Shown: positions 1-8,847, numbered from the stretch's first letter. The stretch is 29,051 nt of DNA from an uncultured Gammaproteobacteria bacterium (GCA_913051905.1 CAJXBY010000010.1:1-29051); one strand, 5' to 3'. The notes: generated by a model not told the origin, from the letters alone. Numbers and translations are program-made.

Positions 1-44
1 TGCGGATCAGTCGGAACGGCGAGGACATCATAGCCAGACCAACC

Positions 45-50
45 GGAGGG
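45..50 (+). promoter_or_regulatory. Ribosome binding site deciding a TTG start
   Basis: GGAGGG lies six bases before the TTG at 57. The reading frame is open upstream of this TTG to the window edge, so the ribosome binding site is the main reason for starting the TonB-family protein here. Confidence 0.65.
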
Positions 51-56
51 TCCGCG

Positions 57-1211
57 TTGAAAAGTACTTGGCCTTGCGTGAACCGTCTTCTATCTTTCCA
101 CGCACCGCACTCTGCCGCTCGCAACGCGGCAGTCACACAATCTCCTGTCATCTACGCTGCCATACTATCGGCCGTTGTCCATGCTGCAGTGCTGATCGGC
201 TTGAACGCCACTGATGGTCCCGCAGATAAACAGAATCCTGAGTTACTGCTTGGCACAATCGTGGATGTCGCCCTGGTCATGGAAGCACTCGATAAAGGAG
301 AAGCCCCGGATCCCTCCACCCCGTCGATCGAATCGGTTGCTGTACCGAGCGATACGAAAAGCCGGAAACGCGAGTCATTAGCGAGCGAAGTTCAAGGCAC
401 GATCGCCAAAACCAATCTCGAGGTGAACAAACGTGAGCAGCCAACCCCTAATCTGGTGCAGCGCCACGAGCAACATCGGCCCCGCAACCTCTATCGCAAC
501 GATGATCCCAGCCCTCTGGTACCTGAACTGGCCAACACGGTCGAGACCCTGAATTTGGAGCCCACGCTGCCAAGCCAGACCTTGATTGCGCCGTCACAGC
601 CAAGTCTAGACCTTGTATCAAAAGCCGTGGCAGACAGGGCCAGTACTAAAGAAAGTGTTCTCCAGCATCAGGAAACGATGGCCATCGAACCTGCTCAGCC
701 TTCCCTGCCAAAGGAAGCCACAGCCCTGCTCGACGAACAGGCCACACCGGCAGCTCGATCCCAAGAATTCTTAATACCTGCCGAGTCTGTGCAGGCATCG
801 ACAGAAGAGGTGAAAACTCGGGATGCGCCGGTTGATGCGTTGGCGATGGCTGAACCCCACCCCACTCCGGTCGGGCACCTTTTAGCGGCACCGCTATCGA
901 GCGTAGCATCGGAAAGCGGAAATGCGGAACAAGACAGTAAGCCCCAACCGGTGTCCGGAAACAGAAAACCAGCTTATCCGATTTTAGCCAAAAAACGAGG
1001 GATAGAAGGCGAGGTTCACCTCAAGGTGCTGATCTCACTCTCGGGTCAGGTGGATACCGTCACCATTGAGCAGAGCAGCGGCTCTGTGTTACTTGACCGG
1101 GCCGCAGTGGAAGCCGTCAGTAACTGGCGATACCACCTACCGCTCCGCGATGGCAAACCGGTAACCGTAACCGACATCGTTCCCGTACAGTTTCGAATCA
1201 ACAGTTCTTGA
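57..1211 (+). CDS. TonB-family energy transducer protein
   Basis: A 384-residue inner-membrane-anchored protein that probably passes proton-motive-force energy from an ExbB/ExbD motor to outer-membrane receptors. A hydrophobic segment at about residues 27-50 fits the N-terminal anchor. Residues about 55-300 form a long low-complexity periplasmic linker rich in Pro, Glu, Ala and Ser. Residues about 303-384 are a typical TonB C-terminal domain: YP near residue 307, the G-x-V-x-L-x-V-x-I-x-x-x-G strand pattern, a DRAAVEAV helix, and a final strand ending in VPVQFRI. The TTG start is chosen from the GGAGGG six bases upstream. The linker is longer than in E. coli TonB. No exbB, exbD or receptor gene is in view, so it could be an accessory TonB paralogue. 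The family call is secure; the partner receptor is unknown. Confidence 0.88.
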   Translation: MKSTWPCVNRLLSFHAPHSAARNAAVTQSPVIYAAILSAVVHAAVLIGLNATDGPADKQNPELLLGTIVDVALVMEALDKGEAPDPSTPSIESVAVPSDTKSRKRESLASEVQGTIAKTNLEVNKREQPTPNLVQRHEQHRPRNLYRNDDPSPLVPELANTVETLNLEPTLPSQTLIAPSQPSLDLVSKAVADRASTKESVLQHQETMAIEPAQPSLPKEATALLDEQATPAARSQEFLIPAESVQASTEEVKTRDAPVDALAMAEPHPTPVGHLLAAPLSSVASESGNAEQDSKPQPVSGNRKPAYPILAKKRGIEGEVHLKVLISLSGQVDTVTIEQSSGSVLLDRAAVEAVSNWRYHLPLRDGKPVTVTDIVPVQFRINSS

Positions 1212-1275
1212 TCCTGAACGGTACCAAACCCCTCTGGGCTGCAGGCCCCGTGGCCGCGGGAATCGGGTCCGTGTT

Positions 1276-2499
1276 TTAAATCACACCCTGGCGACGCAAC
1301 CCGTCAATTCTCTCGCTGTCATAACCCAGCAGGTCCTCTAGAACTTCGACCGTGTGTTCACCCAGCAACGGTGGCGGCCGGTCATATCTGGGCGGGGTAT
1401 CCGTAAGCTTTAATGGGCTGCCCACGGCTTCGAAATCCTCCGACAAAGGGTGGTCCATGGGGACCCGCATATGCCGATGGCGCACCTGAGGCAATTCCAG
1501 CACTTTGTCGATCGTATTGATGGGCCCCCAGGGTATACCGACTGCGTCGAAGTCGTCAGCCCAGTCAGCCGACGAACGCTGTCGGATGACTTTCTCGATA
1601 GTAGGCAGGAGTTCCCCCCGATAACGCACCCGTCCTGCATTGGTCGAAAAACGCTCATCCGTAATCAGTGCAGGCTCTCCAGTCAACTCACAGAAGCGCT
1701 GAAACTGGCTGTCATTGCCGATGGCGATGATGATATGCCCATCGGATGACTCAAAAACCTGGTAGGGCACGACATTGGGATGGGCATTGCCGGACCGTAT
1801 CGGCACCTGTCCGGATATCAGGCAGTTCATGGCTTGATTGGCGAGTACTGCAACCTGGCAGTCGAGCAGTGCCATATCGATGTACTGCCCCTTGCCGCTT
1901 GACTCCCGGCTGAGCAGTGCTGCCTGGATAGCGGAAGCAGCGTAAAGGCCGGTCACTAGATCAGCCATCGCAACTCCGACTTTCTGAGGACCGGCACCCG
2001 GCACGCCGTCGCGCTCACCGGTAATGCTCATCAAACCGCCGGTACCCTGAATCATGAAATCATATCCCGCCCGGGATGCATCAGGACCCGTCTGCCCAAA
2101 CCCTGTAATCGAACAATAGATCAGTTCCGGATGTCCCACCTTCAGCGAGGCATAGTCGAGACCGTATTTCTGCAGTCCGCCGACCTTGAAGTTTTCTACA
2201 AACACGTCGGAGCGGAGGGCCAGCCCCCGGATGATGTCCTGGCCTTCTGTGGACTGTATGTCCACGGCGACCGAGCGCTTACCGCGGTTGGCTGAAAGAT
2301 AGTAGCCTGCCTCGCTGGTATCATCTCCGGCGGCGTTTTTCAGGTAAGGCGGCCCCCAGCCGCGGGTATCATCGCCGACTTCAGGACGTTCGATTTTGAT
2401 GACATCGGCACCCAGGTCAGCGAGTAACTGAGTGCAGGAGGGGCCTGCCAGTACTCGGCTGAGATCCAGAATCCGGAACCTGGATAACGCCCCCAGCAT
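1276..2499 (-). CDS. CaiB/BaiF (class III) CoA transferase, probably glutarate CoA-transferase
   Basis: A 407-residue family III CoA transferase. The start has the family signature R-x-LDLSRVLAGP, followed by LADLGADVIKIERP and G-DDTRGWGPP. The predicted nucleophilic Asp is D180 in the VAMADLVTG segment, matching the aspartate that forms the acyl anhydride in formyl-CoA transferase and CaiB. Its length is normal for the family. It lies seven bases downstream of glutaryl-CoA dehydrogenase on the same strand, so the two are almost certainly co-transcribed. The same pairing occurs in Pseudomonas (gcdH with a gcdG-type transferase) and recalls human SUGCT. The inferred role is activation of glutarate with CoA from succinyl-CoA, feeding GcdH. 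The family is certain; the exact substrate is inferred from context. Confidence 0.9.
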   Translation of the reverse strand: MLGALSRFRILDLSRVLAGPSCTQLLADLGADVIKIERPEVGDDTRGWGPPYLKNAAGDDTSEAGYYLSANRGKRSVAVDIQSTEGQDIIRGLALRSDVFVENFKVGGLQKYGLDYASLKVGHPELIYCSITGFGQTGPDASRAGYDFMIQGTGGLMSITGERDGVPGAGPQKVGVAMADLVTGLYAASAIQAALLSRESSGKGQYIDMALLDCQVAVLANQAMNCLISGQVPIRSGNAHPNVVPYQVFESSDGHIIIAIGNDSQFQRFCELTGEPALITDERFSTNAGRVRYRGELLPTIEKVIRQRSSADWADDFDAVGIPWGPINTIDKVLELPQVRHRHMRVPMDHPLSEDFEAVGSPLKLTDTPPRYDRPPPLLGEHTVEVLEDLLGYDSERIDGLRRQGVI

Positions 2500-2506
2500 G
2501 ATGGAG

Positions 2507-3715
2507 TCAACCGGTAAAGGCCTGAATTCCTGTCTGTGATCGGCCCAGAATCAGCGCATGGACGTCGTGCGTACCCTCGTAGGTATTTACAGCTTCCAGG
2601 TTCATCATGTGGCGGATTACGTGGTATTCATCAGACACACCGTTGGCCCCGTGCATATCCCTGGCAGTCCGCGCGATATCCAGCGCCTTTCCGCAGTTGT
2701 TTCGCTTGAGCAGCGAGATCGCCTCGGGCACCAGTCTCCCCCGATCAATCATTCGCCCAAGCCGAAGCGCTCCCTGAAGCCCCAGGGTAATCTCAGTCTG
2801 CATGTCGGCGAGCTTTCTCTGGATCAACTGGTTGGCTGCCAGCGGACGTCCAAACTGCTCTCGATCGAGCACATAGCGCCGCGCGGCATGCCAGCAGTAT
2901 TCCGCTGCGCCCATTGCTCCCCACGAAATACCGTAACGGGCCCGGTTCAGGCAGCCAAAAGGACCGCGGAGACCCACTGCCCCCGGCAACAGGTTTTCCT
3001 TGGGTACGGGGACGTTGTCCATGACGATCTCCCCCGTAGCCGAGGCCCGCAGCGAGAATTTTCCATCAATCGAAGGAGTCGATAATCCCTCCATACCGCG
3101 TTCGAGGATAAACCCCCGAATCGCATGGTCATCGTCTTTGGCCCATACGATAAAAACATCGGCGATAGGTGCATTGGTGATCCACAACTTGGTGCCGCTG
3201 ATTCGGTAACCGCCATCCATAGCCCGGGCACGAGTCACCATTCGGCCGGGATCAGATCCATGGTCGGGTTCGGTCAGGCCGAAACAACCAACCCGGCTAC
3301 CGGAGGCGAGGTCAGGCAGGTATCGGTTTTTCTGTTCGTCCGTCCCGTAAGCATCGATTGGATACATCACGAGACTCGACTGAACACTCATCATGGACCG
3401 ATATGCTGAATCAACCCGTTCGACTTCTCTGGCGATCAGTCCGTAGCACACATAACTCAAGCCGGGACAGCCGTGCCCGTTGATGGTGGGGCCCAGCATC
3501 CCCATCTCACCCATCTCTTTGAAAATGCCCCGATCAACCGTTTCGTGCCGATTTGCGTCGAGGATTCGTGGCTGCAGCTGTTCCTGGCAGTAGCGGGCGA
3601 CACTTTCACGTATCATGTGCTCTTCGTTGTCCAACTCGTCGGCGATAGCCAGGGGATCGGACCAGTCGAAGCTATCAATAGCGGGGTTCAGTTCTTTTTT
3701 CTGTGCCTCACGCAT
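2507..3715 (-). CDS. gcdH: Glutaryl-CoA dehydrogenase
   Basis: An FAD-dependent acyl-CoA dehydrogenase that oxidises and decarboxylates glutaryl-CoA to crotonyl-CoA in lysine, tryptophan and glutarate breakdown. The GcdH diagnostic features are present: FDWSDPL near the start, [10 protein letters not shown] carrying the substrate-binding Arg (R106), [14 protein letters not shown] and [10 protein letters not shown] flavin-site segments, and the C-terminal [19 protein letters not shown] with the catalytic Glu (E380). I start at the ATG at 3715 (402 residues), which matches the usual family length. A GTG 36 bases upstream (3751) is in frame but sits only a few bases after a -10-like TATACT, so it would be at or before the transcript start. 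It is the first gene of a pair with the CaiB-type transferase, and it diverges from the TerC-like gene. No gcdR-type regulator is visible. Confidence 0.95.
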   Translation of the reverse strand: MREAQKKELNPAIDSFDWSDPLAIADELDNEEHMIRESVARYCQEQLQPRILDANRHETVDRGIFKEMGEMGMLGPTINGHGCPGLSYVCYGLIAREVERVDSAYRSMMSVQSSLVMYPIDAYGTDEQKNRYLPDLASGSRVGCFGLTEPDHGSDPGRMVTRARAMDGGYRISGTKLWITNAPIADVFIVWAKDDDHAIRGFILERGMEGLSTPSIDGKFSLRASATGEIVMDNVPVPKENLLPGAVGLRGPFGCLNRARYGISWGAMGAAEYCWHAARRYVLDREQFGRPLAANQLIQRKLADMQTEITLGLQGALRLGRMIDRGRLVPEAISLLKRNNCGKALDIARTARDMHGANGVSDEYHVIRHMMNLEAVNTYEGTHDVHALILGRSQTGIQAFTG

Positions 3716-3754
3716 CTCGATTACCGTTCTCTTCCGGATATGGATCGCCACATT

Positions 3755-3762
3755 AGTATAAT
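3755..3762. promoter_or_regulatory. Overlapping divergent -10 elements between gcdH and the TerC-like gene
   Basis: On the plus strand TATAAT (3757-3762) is a perfect -10 hexamer, placed for a transcript starting near 3769 and reading the TerC-like gene at 3785. On the minus strand TATACT (complement of 3755-3760) is a near-consensus -10 facing gcdH. The two overlap by four bases. Neither has a clear -35 at 17 bases. The hexamers are seen; their activity is inferred. Confidence 0.4.
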
Positions 3763-3768
3763 GTGTCC

Positions 3769-3775
3769 AGGAAGG
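3769..3775 (+). promoter_or_regulatory. Ribosome binding site for a TTG start
   Basis: AGGAAGG ends nine bases before the TTG at 3785. It supports starting the TerC-like protein there rather than at an internal codon. Confidence 0.6.
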
Positions 3776-3784
3776 CGTCAGTAG

Positions 3785-4438
3785 TTGATCGCCGTCGACG
3801 ACTCGCAGCTCTCTTTAATCAGTTTGCAGATATTCACCGAACAGTTCTGGCCGTTGTTGCAGGTTATTCTCGTCGACCTGGTGCTAGCAGGCGACAATGC
3901 CATCATTATTGCACTTGTGGCCGCCAGTGTACCAACCCCCATAAGGCAGCGTGTCATCTGGATAGGCATCGCCGGCGCCGCCCTGATGCGCATCGCATTT
4001 GCGCTTGTGACCGTTCAGCTGCTGGAGATCACCGGCCTGCTGCTCGCCGGCGGACTATTGCTGCTGTGGGTGTGCTGGAAACTCTGGCGTGAGCTAGCCA
4101 AGTACAAATTGGCAGAAGCTCACCGGGACCACCAAGCGGATACAGCCGACAAACCTAAAACGACGGCCAATGCCATCTTTCAGATCATTCTGGCCGACGT
4201 ATCGATGTCGCTGGACAACGTACTGGCGGTGGCGGGAGTGGCCCGAGGTGACTCACTGATCTTGATCATCGGCCTGGCTTTATCCGTGGCGCTGATGGCG
4301 TTTGCAGCAACTCTGGTCGCCAGGTTACTTGAAAAGCACCGGTGGATTGCTTATGCAGGCCTTGCGATAATACTCTACGTTGCGTTATCGATGATCTGGA
4401 GTGGAACACTTGAGGTCATGGAGTTCCTGACTAAATGA
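3785..4438 (+). CDS. TerC/YjbE-family integral membrane protein
   Basis: A 217-residue inner-membrane protein of the TerC superfamily, closest in pattern to the YjbE subgroup. Two family signatures with membrane-embedded acidic residues are present, DLVLAGDN (31-38) and DVSMSLDN (138-145), in roughly duplicated halves of hydrophobic helices. A charged cytoplasmic loop lies at about residues 101-126. Related proteins (Bacillus MeeF/MeeY, and TerC itself) have been tied to metal ion export, manganese in particular, and to loading exported enzymes with metal. A similar role here is inferred only. The start is TTG, supported by an AGGAAGG site. The stop overlaps the next gene in an ATGA junction, so the two are translationally coupled. 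The transported ion is unknown. Confidence 0.88.
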   Translation: MIAVDDSQLSLISLQIFTEQFWPLLQVILVDLVLAGDNAIIIALVAASVPTPIRQRVIWIGIAGAALMRIAFALVTVQLLEITGLLLAGGLLLLWVCWKLWRELAKYKLAEAHRDHQADTADKPKTTANAIFQIILADVSMSLDNVLAVAGVARGDSLILIIGLALSVALMAFAATLVARLLEKHRWIAYAGLAIILYVALSMIWSGTLEVMEFLTK

Positions 4439-6060
4439 GATCAGTGACCCGGAGAACCCCACCCCACCTACCGTTCAAGGGTCTGCCGCCCGCGGCGACA
4501 CTGGCTGGGGTGTTACTTCTCGCACTGCTGGCTACAACAACTCCGGCCAGTAGTGATGACCTGGCTGCCGCTGTCAGGGCTTACGAAATCAAAGATTACC
4601 CGACTGCGCTCAACATCTGGCGCGGTTATGCGCAAAAGGGACACGCGGAAGCGCAATATGCCCTTGGTGTTGCGTACTACAAGGGAGAAGGTGTCAAGAA
4701 GAATCTTGACCAAGCGATTGCCTGGTTCCGCAAGGCCGCCGACAACGGCCACCCGATTGCAATGTTCAATCTGGGCGCAGCCTACTGGGACGGACGCGGT
4801 GTCAGACAGAACTATGCCCAGGCCGCTGAATGGTGGCGCCGCTCGGCCGAGAAGGGTGAAGCGGTGGCGCAGTACAACCTCGCCTTGTGCTATCTCTCCG
4901 GTAAAGGCGTCGAATCCGACCTGCAAAAGGCCAAACGTTGGATCGAAAGTGCTGTTAAACAGAACCACCCCGACGCAGAGCAGGTGCGTCTCATTATCGA
5001 AAAAGAGATAGGACAGAATCCTCCCCCAGAAACGCCCGACGTCGAAAAAACCCAGACCCAACCTGTACAGACCGAGAGCGGAAACTACATCGATGCGAGC
5101 TACACCTCAGCCTCAGTCGGTGCCAGTGGCGCGGCGGCACGACTCGGTAACCGGAACTCGTCGGCACAATTCAAATTAGCTGCCACCACACCCGTCAAGA
5201 TCGTAAAGACATCCGGTGAATGGTCAGAAGTGCGCGTCTCCGGTGGCATCAAGGTCTGGGTCTTTGGCCGTTATGTCTCGGGACAGGGTGACAGTGCCCG
5301 CATTACTGGTGTCGGCGTCCGTGCCCGTTCACGGCCCTCTTCAGCAGCTGATTCGATTGTCGTCGGCCGCTATACCAAAGGTGAGCGTGTCAGAATATCA
5401 GGTGTCTCCGGTGACTGGAAAAAGGTATCGGCACCCAAGACAGCCCGGGTCTGGGTTCGGACCCGGCAACTGGACATCCATCCCGGTGTGACGCAGAGAT
5501 GGCTCGTCCGCTGGCAGTCTGCCGCACGGGGTGACGCTGAAGCGGGGCCACAGACTTCAGGCCAAGCCACATCGGGATCGGGTAACTCATCCGAGGCCGA
5601 CGCCCCACCCCTGTTTCGTGCGGCCGTGGTCGCCGAACCCAAAGCTAAGATTCTCGGCCGTCCCGATCCTAGCGGCGCCGTGATCGCCCAGATGGACATC
5701 AACACACCGATCAAGATTATAGGCAGTAAAGGCCGATGGAATATGGTTCAGGTACCGGCCGGACTGAATGTCTGGGTCTGGGGCAAATTTGTTGACGAGA
5801 ATGGAACCCAAGCGTCAATTAATCGCGATCGGGTCCGAATCCGGTCATTGCCCTCAACGACTAAAGAATCAGACATACTGGGTATTCTCGACAGCGGCAC
5901 AGTCGCTTCCGTGGTCAGTCGAAAAGGCGACTGGATACGCCTGCGGGTGATGAATTCGGTATCCGGGTGGATGCGCAGTGACCATTTACGCACCTTGAGT
6001 TCTGTTTCAGACGACTGGCAGGCCCGCTGGTCGGCTGCCCGTACAGCAAACGGCCCTTAG
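4435..6060 (+). CDS. Exported Sel1-repeat protein with four SH3-like domains
   Basis: A 541-residue protein with a signal peptide (about 1-40, ending in Ala-Ser-rich sequence). Three Sel1 repeats follow (about 70-105, 106-141 and 142-177), each with the A-x-x-x-LG-x-x-Y pattern. After a Pro/Thr linker come four bacterial SH3-like segments (about 231-283, 287-346, 396-455 and 459-518). The two SH3 pairs look like copies of one module: each ends with a W-x-x-RW-x-SAAR-like tail (354-364 and 525-535) and they are joined by a Gly/Ser linker (366-390). Sel1 repeats bind partner proteins, and SH3b domains often bind peptidoglycan peptides. With an L,D-transpeptidase two genes downstream, a periplasmic cell-wall scaffold is a reasonable inference. 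Its ATG overlaps the stop of the TerC-like gene. The substrate is not known. Confidence 0.85.
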   Translation: MRSVTRRTPPHLPFKGLPPAATLAGVLLLALLATTTPASSDDLAAAVRAYEIKDYPTALNIWRGYAQKGHAEAQYALGVAYYKGEGVKKNLDQAIAWFRKAADNGHPIAMFNLGAAYWDGRGVRQNYAQAAEWWRRSAEKGEAVAQYNLALCYLSGKGVESDLQKAKRWIESAVKQNHPDAEQVRLIIEKEIGQNPPPETPDVEKTQTQPVQTESGNYIDASYTSASVGASGAAARLGNRNSSAQFKLAATTPVKIVKTSGEWSEVRVSGGIKVWVFGRYVSGQGDSARITGVGVRARSRPSSAADSIVVGRYTKGERVRISGVSGDWKKVSAPKTARVWVRTRQLDIHPGVTQRWLVRWQSAARGDAEAGPQTSGQATSGSGNSSEADAPPLFRAAVVAEPKAKILGRPDPSGAVIAQMDINTPIKIIGSKGRWNMVQVPAGLNVWVWGKFVDENGTQASINRDRVRIRSLPSTTKESDILGILDSGTVASVVSRKGDWIRLRVMNSVSGWMRSDHLRTLSSVSDDWQARWSAARTANGP

Positions 6061-6149
6061 CCTTCATCCTGATCCTCACCACCATCGATACCCACCTCGG
6101 CATTGTTCCAGAGCCCCAAAGACCTGACACCGTCTGGAGAGCGGGCCGG

Positions 6150-6680
6150 ATGAGGCGGCCATTCTTCATAGCCTGCACCGGTTTGCTGCTGGGAACGCTC
6201 ATCTACACGGACGCGACTGCGGATAGAGTCGATACCCGTATCGTAGAAAAAAGCCTGCAGTTAGGCCGGAGTGCCACGGCCATTCAACAGGCCGATGCTC
6301 TACTGGAAGTGCGGCCAGACAGCCCGGAACTGCTGTTCGTGAAGGCAAGAGCGCTCGCTGCAATCGGCAACGTCGATGCTGCGGTCGGACTTTATGAGCG
6401 ACTGATCGCAGAACACCCCGGTCTGCCGGAACCCTATAACAACCTGGGCGTACTCTATGCCGCCCAGGGCGATACCCAACGGGCTGCCGAGCTACTTCAA
6501 CAGGCCCTGGAAGCTCATCCCGTGTACTCCATCGTCTATCGGAATCTCAGCCAGGTGTATGCAGATCGCGCAGTAACTGCCTACCGGAAGGCAATGGGGG
6601 TCGAGGGCGCAGAATCCAGCGTGCCACTCGGGTTGTCAAACGTCAGAGTGCTTATCCGCCCGGTAACCGGTAGTCCGTGA
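6150..6680 (+). CDS. Exported tetratricopeptide-repeat protein
   Basis: A 176-residue protein with a signal peptide (about 1-24, cleavage after ATA). Two clear TPR units lie at about residues 58-91 and 92-125, with the typical YNNLGVLYAAQGD and A-x-x-x-Y/L-x-x-AL patterns, and a partial third reaches to about 150. It probably acts as a periplasmic protein-binding adaptor. It sits 89 bases after the Sel1/SH3 gene and 34 bases before the L,D-transpeptidase, all on the plus strand. TGGAGAG lies about ten bases before the ATG at 6150. The transpeptidase has its own TPR-like N-terminal region, so the two may interact. No enzymatic motif is present. The TPR call is firm and the partner is inferred. 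Confidence 0.8.
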   Translation: MRRPFFIACTGLLLGTLIYTDATADRVDTRIVEKSLQLGRSATAIQQADALLEVRPDSPELLFVKARALAAIGNVDAAVGLYERLIAEHPGLPEPYNNLGVLYAAQGDTQRAAELLQQALEAHPVYSIVYRNLSQVYADRAVTAYRKAMGVEGAESSVPLGLSNVRVLIRPVTGSP

Positions 6681-6714
6681 ACGAACCTGCCGTGCAGACC
6701 GCCCGGTTTTTCAA

Positions 6715-7881
6715 TTGGTAACAGTATTCAGATTGAGACAGGCCGCAGCAGCCGTACTCCTACTGAGCGGTCTATTCCCATCGGTAGGAACGTTGGCTGC
6801 TAAAGCACATTACGAAATCCGTCTTCTGGATACCCTCGATAAGCTGCTCGCAGGTGATCACCAGCAGTCCCTGTCACGTATACAGCAGCTTCTCATCGAC
6901 AATCCCGATTCTCGTCTCGGGCACCTCATTCACGCCGACCTGCTTGCGGCGCAGGCCGGTCTTGAAAAACCAGTCGATGCTCTCGCGGATGAATCCCATC
7001 GGGCGTCGCTGGTACAACTCCGAAAACAACTGACGGCGCGCTGGCGGTTTACTACCCAGCTTAAGGCAGAACGAACGGGCCGTATTCCAGCACGACTGGC
7101 CACCTTGGATCCGTCCCATCCGGATCTCATATACGTTGATCTGCCTGCTTCACGACTTTACCTGTATTCCTATCACGATGGGGAACTGGTGGTGACCGCA
7201 GATTATTATGCATCCATAGGGCGAAACGGTGCCGGAAAAGAGCGTGAGGGAGATCGGAGAACACCGGTGGGCATCTATTTCATCACCTCGTACATTCCGG
7301 ACGGTCAACTGCATGAACGATACGGATCAGGGGCCCTGCCGATCAATTATCCGAACCCCCTGGATCGACTGAAGCAGCGCAGCGGATACGGTATCTGGCT
7401 GCACGGGACCGAACCGGGTTGGGTGAATCGCAGCCCACATGCCACAGATGGTTGCGTGAGCCTGTCTAACCGGGATTTCGAAGCGATGTATCAGGCCCTC
7501 CGCCAACCGTTCGGGACCCCAGTCATCATTGATGATCAACCAGAGTGGATCACCCCAACGGTGCAGGACGCACAGCACCCCGAATTCACTGACTTCACCA
7601 GGAGGTGGTCTGACAGCTGGCAGCGTAGTGCTATAACAACGCTCCGGACTTTCTACACCCATCCCGGGAAAAGCATTCTACTTGGCAAGGGCCCAGCAGA
7701 CGGCGCTACTCGCCTTGTCAACACCGTGCTCTATTCCTATCCCGGCGAGCCAGACCACATGCTGGCCGTTCTACGATTCAGCATAAACCAAGATCAGATG
7801 CGCACCATCCATCAGTACTGGAAACAGCAATCCGGGGAGAACTGGAAAATCGTCAGTGAGACCCAGCTGGACCAGGAGTAA
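6715..7881 (+). CDS. L,D-transpeptidase (YkuD domain) with flanking TPR-like and degenerate C-terminal regions
   Basis: A 388-residue exported enzyme that probably makes peptidoglycan cross-links or attaches proteins to peptidoglycan. The signal peptide ends near residue 29 (TLAA). Residues about 31-110 look like TPR helices. The YkuD catalytic domain covers about 136-273, with YASIGRNG, the conserved H230 in WLHGTEP, and the nucleophile C247 in S-x-H-x-x-x-GC-x-x-LSN. This is a slight variant of the canonical SHGC-type motif. The C-terminal ~95 residues resemble the SnoaL/NTF2-like tail seen in related gammaproteobacterial transpeptidases, here apparently eroded. The TTG start is the only codon giving a full signal peptide, but its ribosome binding site is poor. 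It ends 15 bases from a convergent gene. Confidence 0.88.
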   Translation: MVTVFRLRQAAAAVLLLSGLFPSVGTLAAKAHYEIRLLDTLDKLLAGDHQQSLSRIQQLLIDNPDSRLGHLIHADLLAAQAGLEKPVDALADESHRASLVQLRKQLTARWRFTTQLKAERTGRIPARLATLDPSHPDLIYVDLPASRLYLYSYHDGELVVTADYYASIGRNGAGKEREGDRRTPVGIYFITSYIPDGQLHERYGSGALPINYPNPLDRLKQRSGYGIWLHGTEPGWVNRSPHATDGCVSLSNRDFEAMYQALRQPFGTPVIIDDQPEWITPTVQDAQHPEFTDFTRRWSDSWQRSAITTLRTFYTHPGKSILLGKGPADGATRLVNTVLYSYPGEPDHMLAVLRFSINQDQMRTIHQYWKQQSGENWKIVSETQLDQE

Positions 7882-7896
7882 ACCTCGGGCAGCCGG

Positions 7897-8838
7897 TCAG
7901 TACCCCCGCTCAAAATCAACCACGTACCGCAGTGGGTGGCCAGCGCGGTGGCGCTCGATATTATCAGCAACAACCTCCGCTGCCGTTCTCGAGTTGGTGA
8001 GGCTTGCAATATGTGGCGTTAGAGTGACTGCCGGATGGCACCAAAACGGGTGTTCAGACGGCAAGGGTTCCTCGTCGAACACATCCAGCGCAGCCCCAGC
8101 AATCTGTCCGCTATCCAGTGCTTCTGTCAGGTGGGACTCGTTCACCAGTTCTCCACGGCCGGCATTGATGAGAAACGCACCTCGGGGCAGTTGCCAAAGC
8201 ACATCGCGGTCAATGAGCTTTCTTGTGTCCCGACTCAGTGGCAGAAGAACCACCAGAATCTTTGTCTGCGCTAGGAACGTGTTCAGCTCCTCTCTGCCAA
8301 CGAAGCTCTGTAGTCCGGCTATGTCTTTTTCCGACCGGCTCCAGCCGAGCAGTCGGTAGTTCATGCCGGTAAGAACCCTGGCTGCGTTAGCCCCCATCAC
8401 ACCCAGGCCCATGATCCCGACAGAAGTCTCCCGGGCCGGCACCTGGTCCAGCGCCTGCCAGAGTCTGTCCTGCTGAAATCGCTGATATTCATCCATTCTC
8501 CGATGGAACCTCAACACATTGAAGACCACGAATTCGACCATTCCCGCCGTCAACTCCGGCTCGACCATGCGGACCACAGGAATCCCTGCCGGTAACGTAG
8601 GACAGGCCAGCAAATGGTCAAATCCGGCGCCAACAGAAAAAATCACCTCGAGGTTGTCCAGACCTTCAAAGAGTGAAGCCGATGGTTTCCACAACAACGC
8701 AAACCGGATCTCTTCCCGTTCTCCGACATCTGGCCAGACTCTGACGGGCAGGTCCGGTAGGCACTCCGCCAACGCAGCGGTCCACGGATCGGCTCGTGAC
8801 TCATCAATATTCAGCAGCAGTGCACCCGCCTTACTCAT
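7897..8838 (-). CDS. D-2-hydroxyacid dehydrogenase, glyoxylate/hydroxypyruvate reductase A-like
   Basis: A 313-residue NAD(P)-dependent cytoplasmic dehydrogenase that likely reduces glyoxylate, hydroxypyruvate or another 2-oxoacid. Family landmarks are VGAGFDHL in the substrate domain, the Rossmann motif GIMGLGVMG, INAGRGELV with the catalytic Arg, DVFDEEPLP with the catalytic Glu, and TPHIAS with the catalytic His. The short length and the VGAGFDH segment resemble E. coli GhrA more than GhrB or SerA. The ATG at 8838 is chosen because AAAGGA lies nine bases upstream. A GTG 30 bases earlier is in frame but has no ribosome binding site. It stands alone, convergent with the transpeptidase gene and divergent from dapE. 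The substrate is not fixed by sequence. Confidence 0.87.
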   Translation of the reverse strand: MSKAGALLLNIDESRADPWTAALAECLPDLPVRVWPDVGEREEIRFALLWKPSASLFEGLDNLEVIFSVGAGFDHLLACPTLPAGIPVVRMVEPELTAGMVEFVVFNVLRFHRRMDEYQRFQQDRLWQALDQVPARETSVGIMGLGVMGANAARVLTGMNYRLLGWSRSEKDIAGLQSFVGREELNTFLAQTKILVVLLPLSRDTRKLIDRDVLWQLPRGAFLINAGRGELVNESHLTEALDSGQIAGAALDVFDEEPLPSEHPFWCHPAVTLTPHIASLTNSRTAAEVVADNIERHRAGHPLRYVVDFERGY

Positions 8839-8847
8839 GATGTACGG

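Noticed and set aside
1..33. Possible end of an upstream gene (frame 1 reaches TAG at 31-33)
   Set aside because: Only ten codons are visible and two other frames are also open, so nothing supports a real gene end.
646..909. Minus-strand open frame inside the TonB-family gene
   Set aside because: It lies opposite the low-complexity linker of a clear gene and has no family features.
2558..3409. Several plus-strand open frames across gcdH
   Set aside because: They are antisense to a protein with all GcdH motifs and look like high-GC coincidence.
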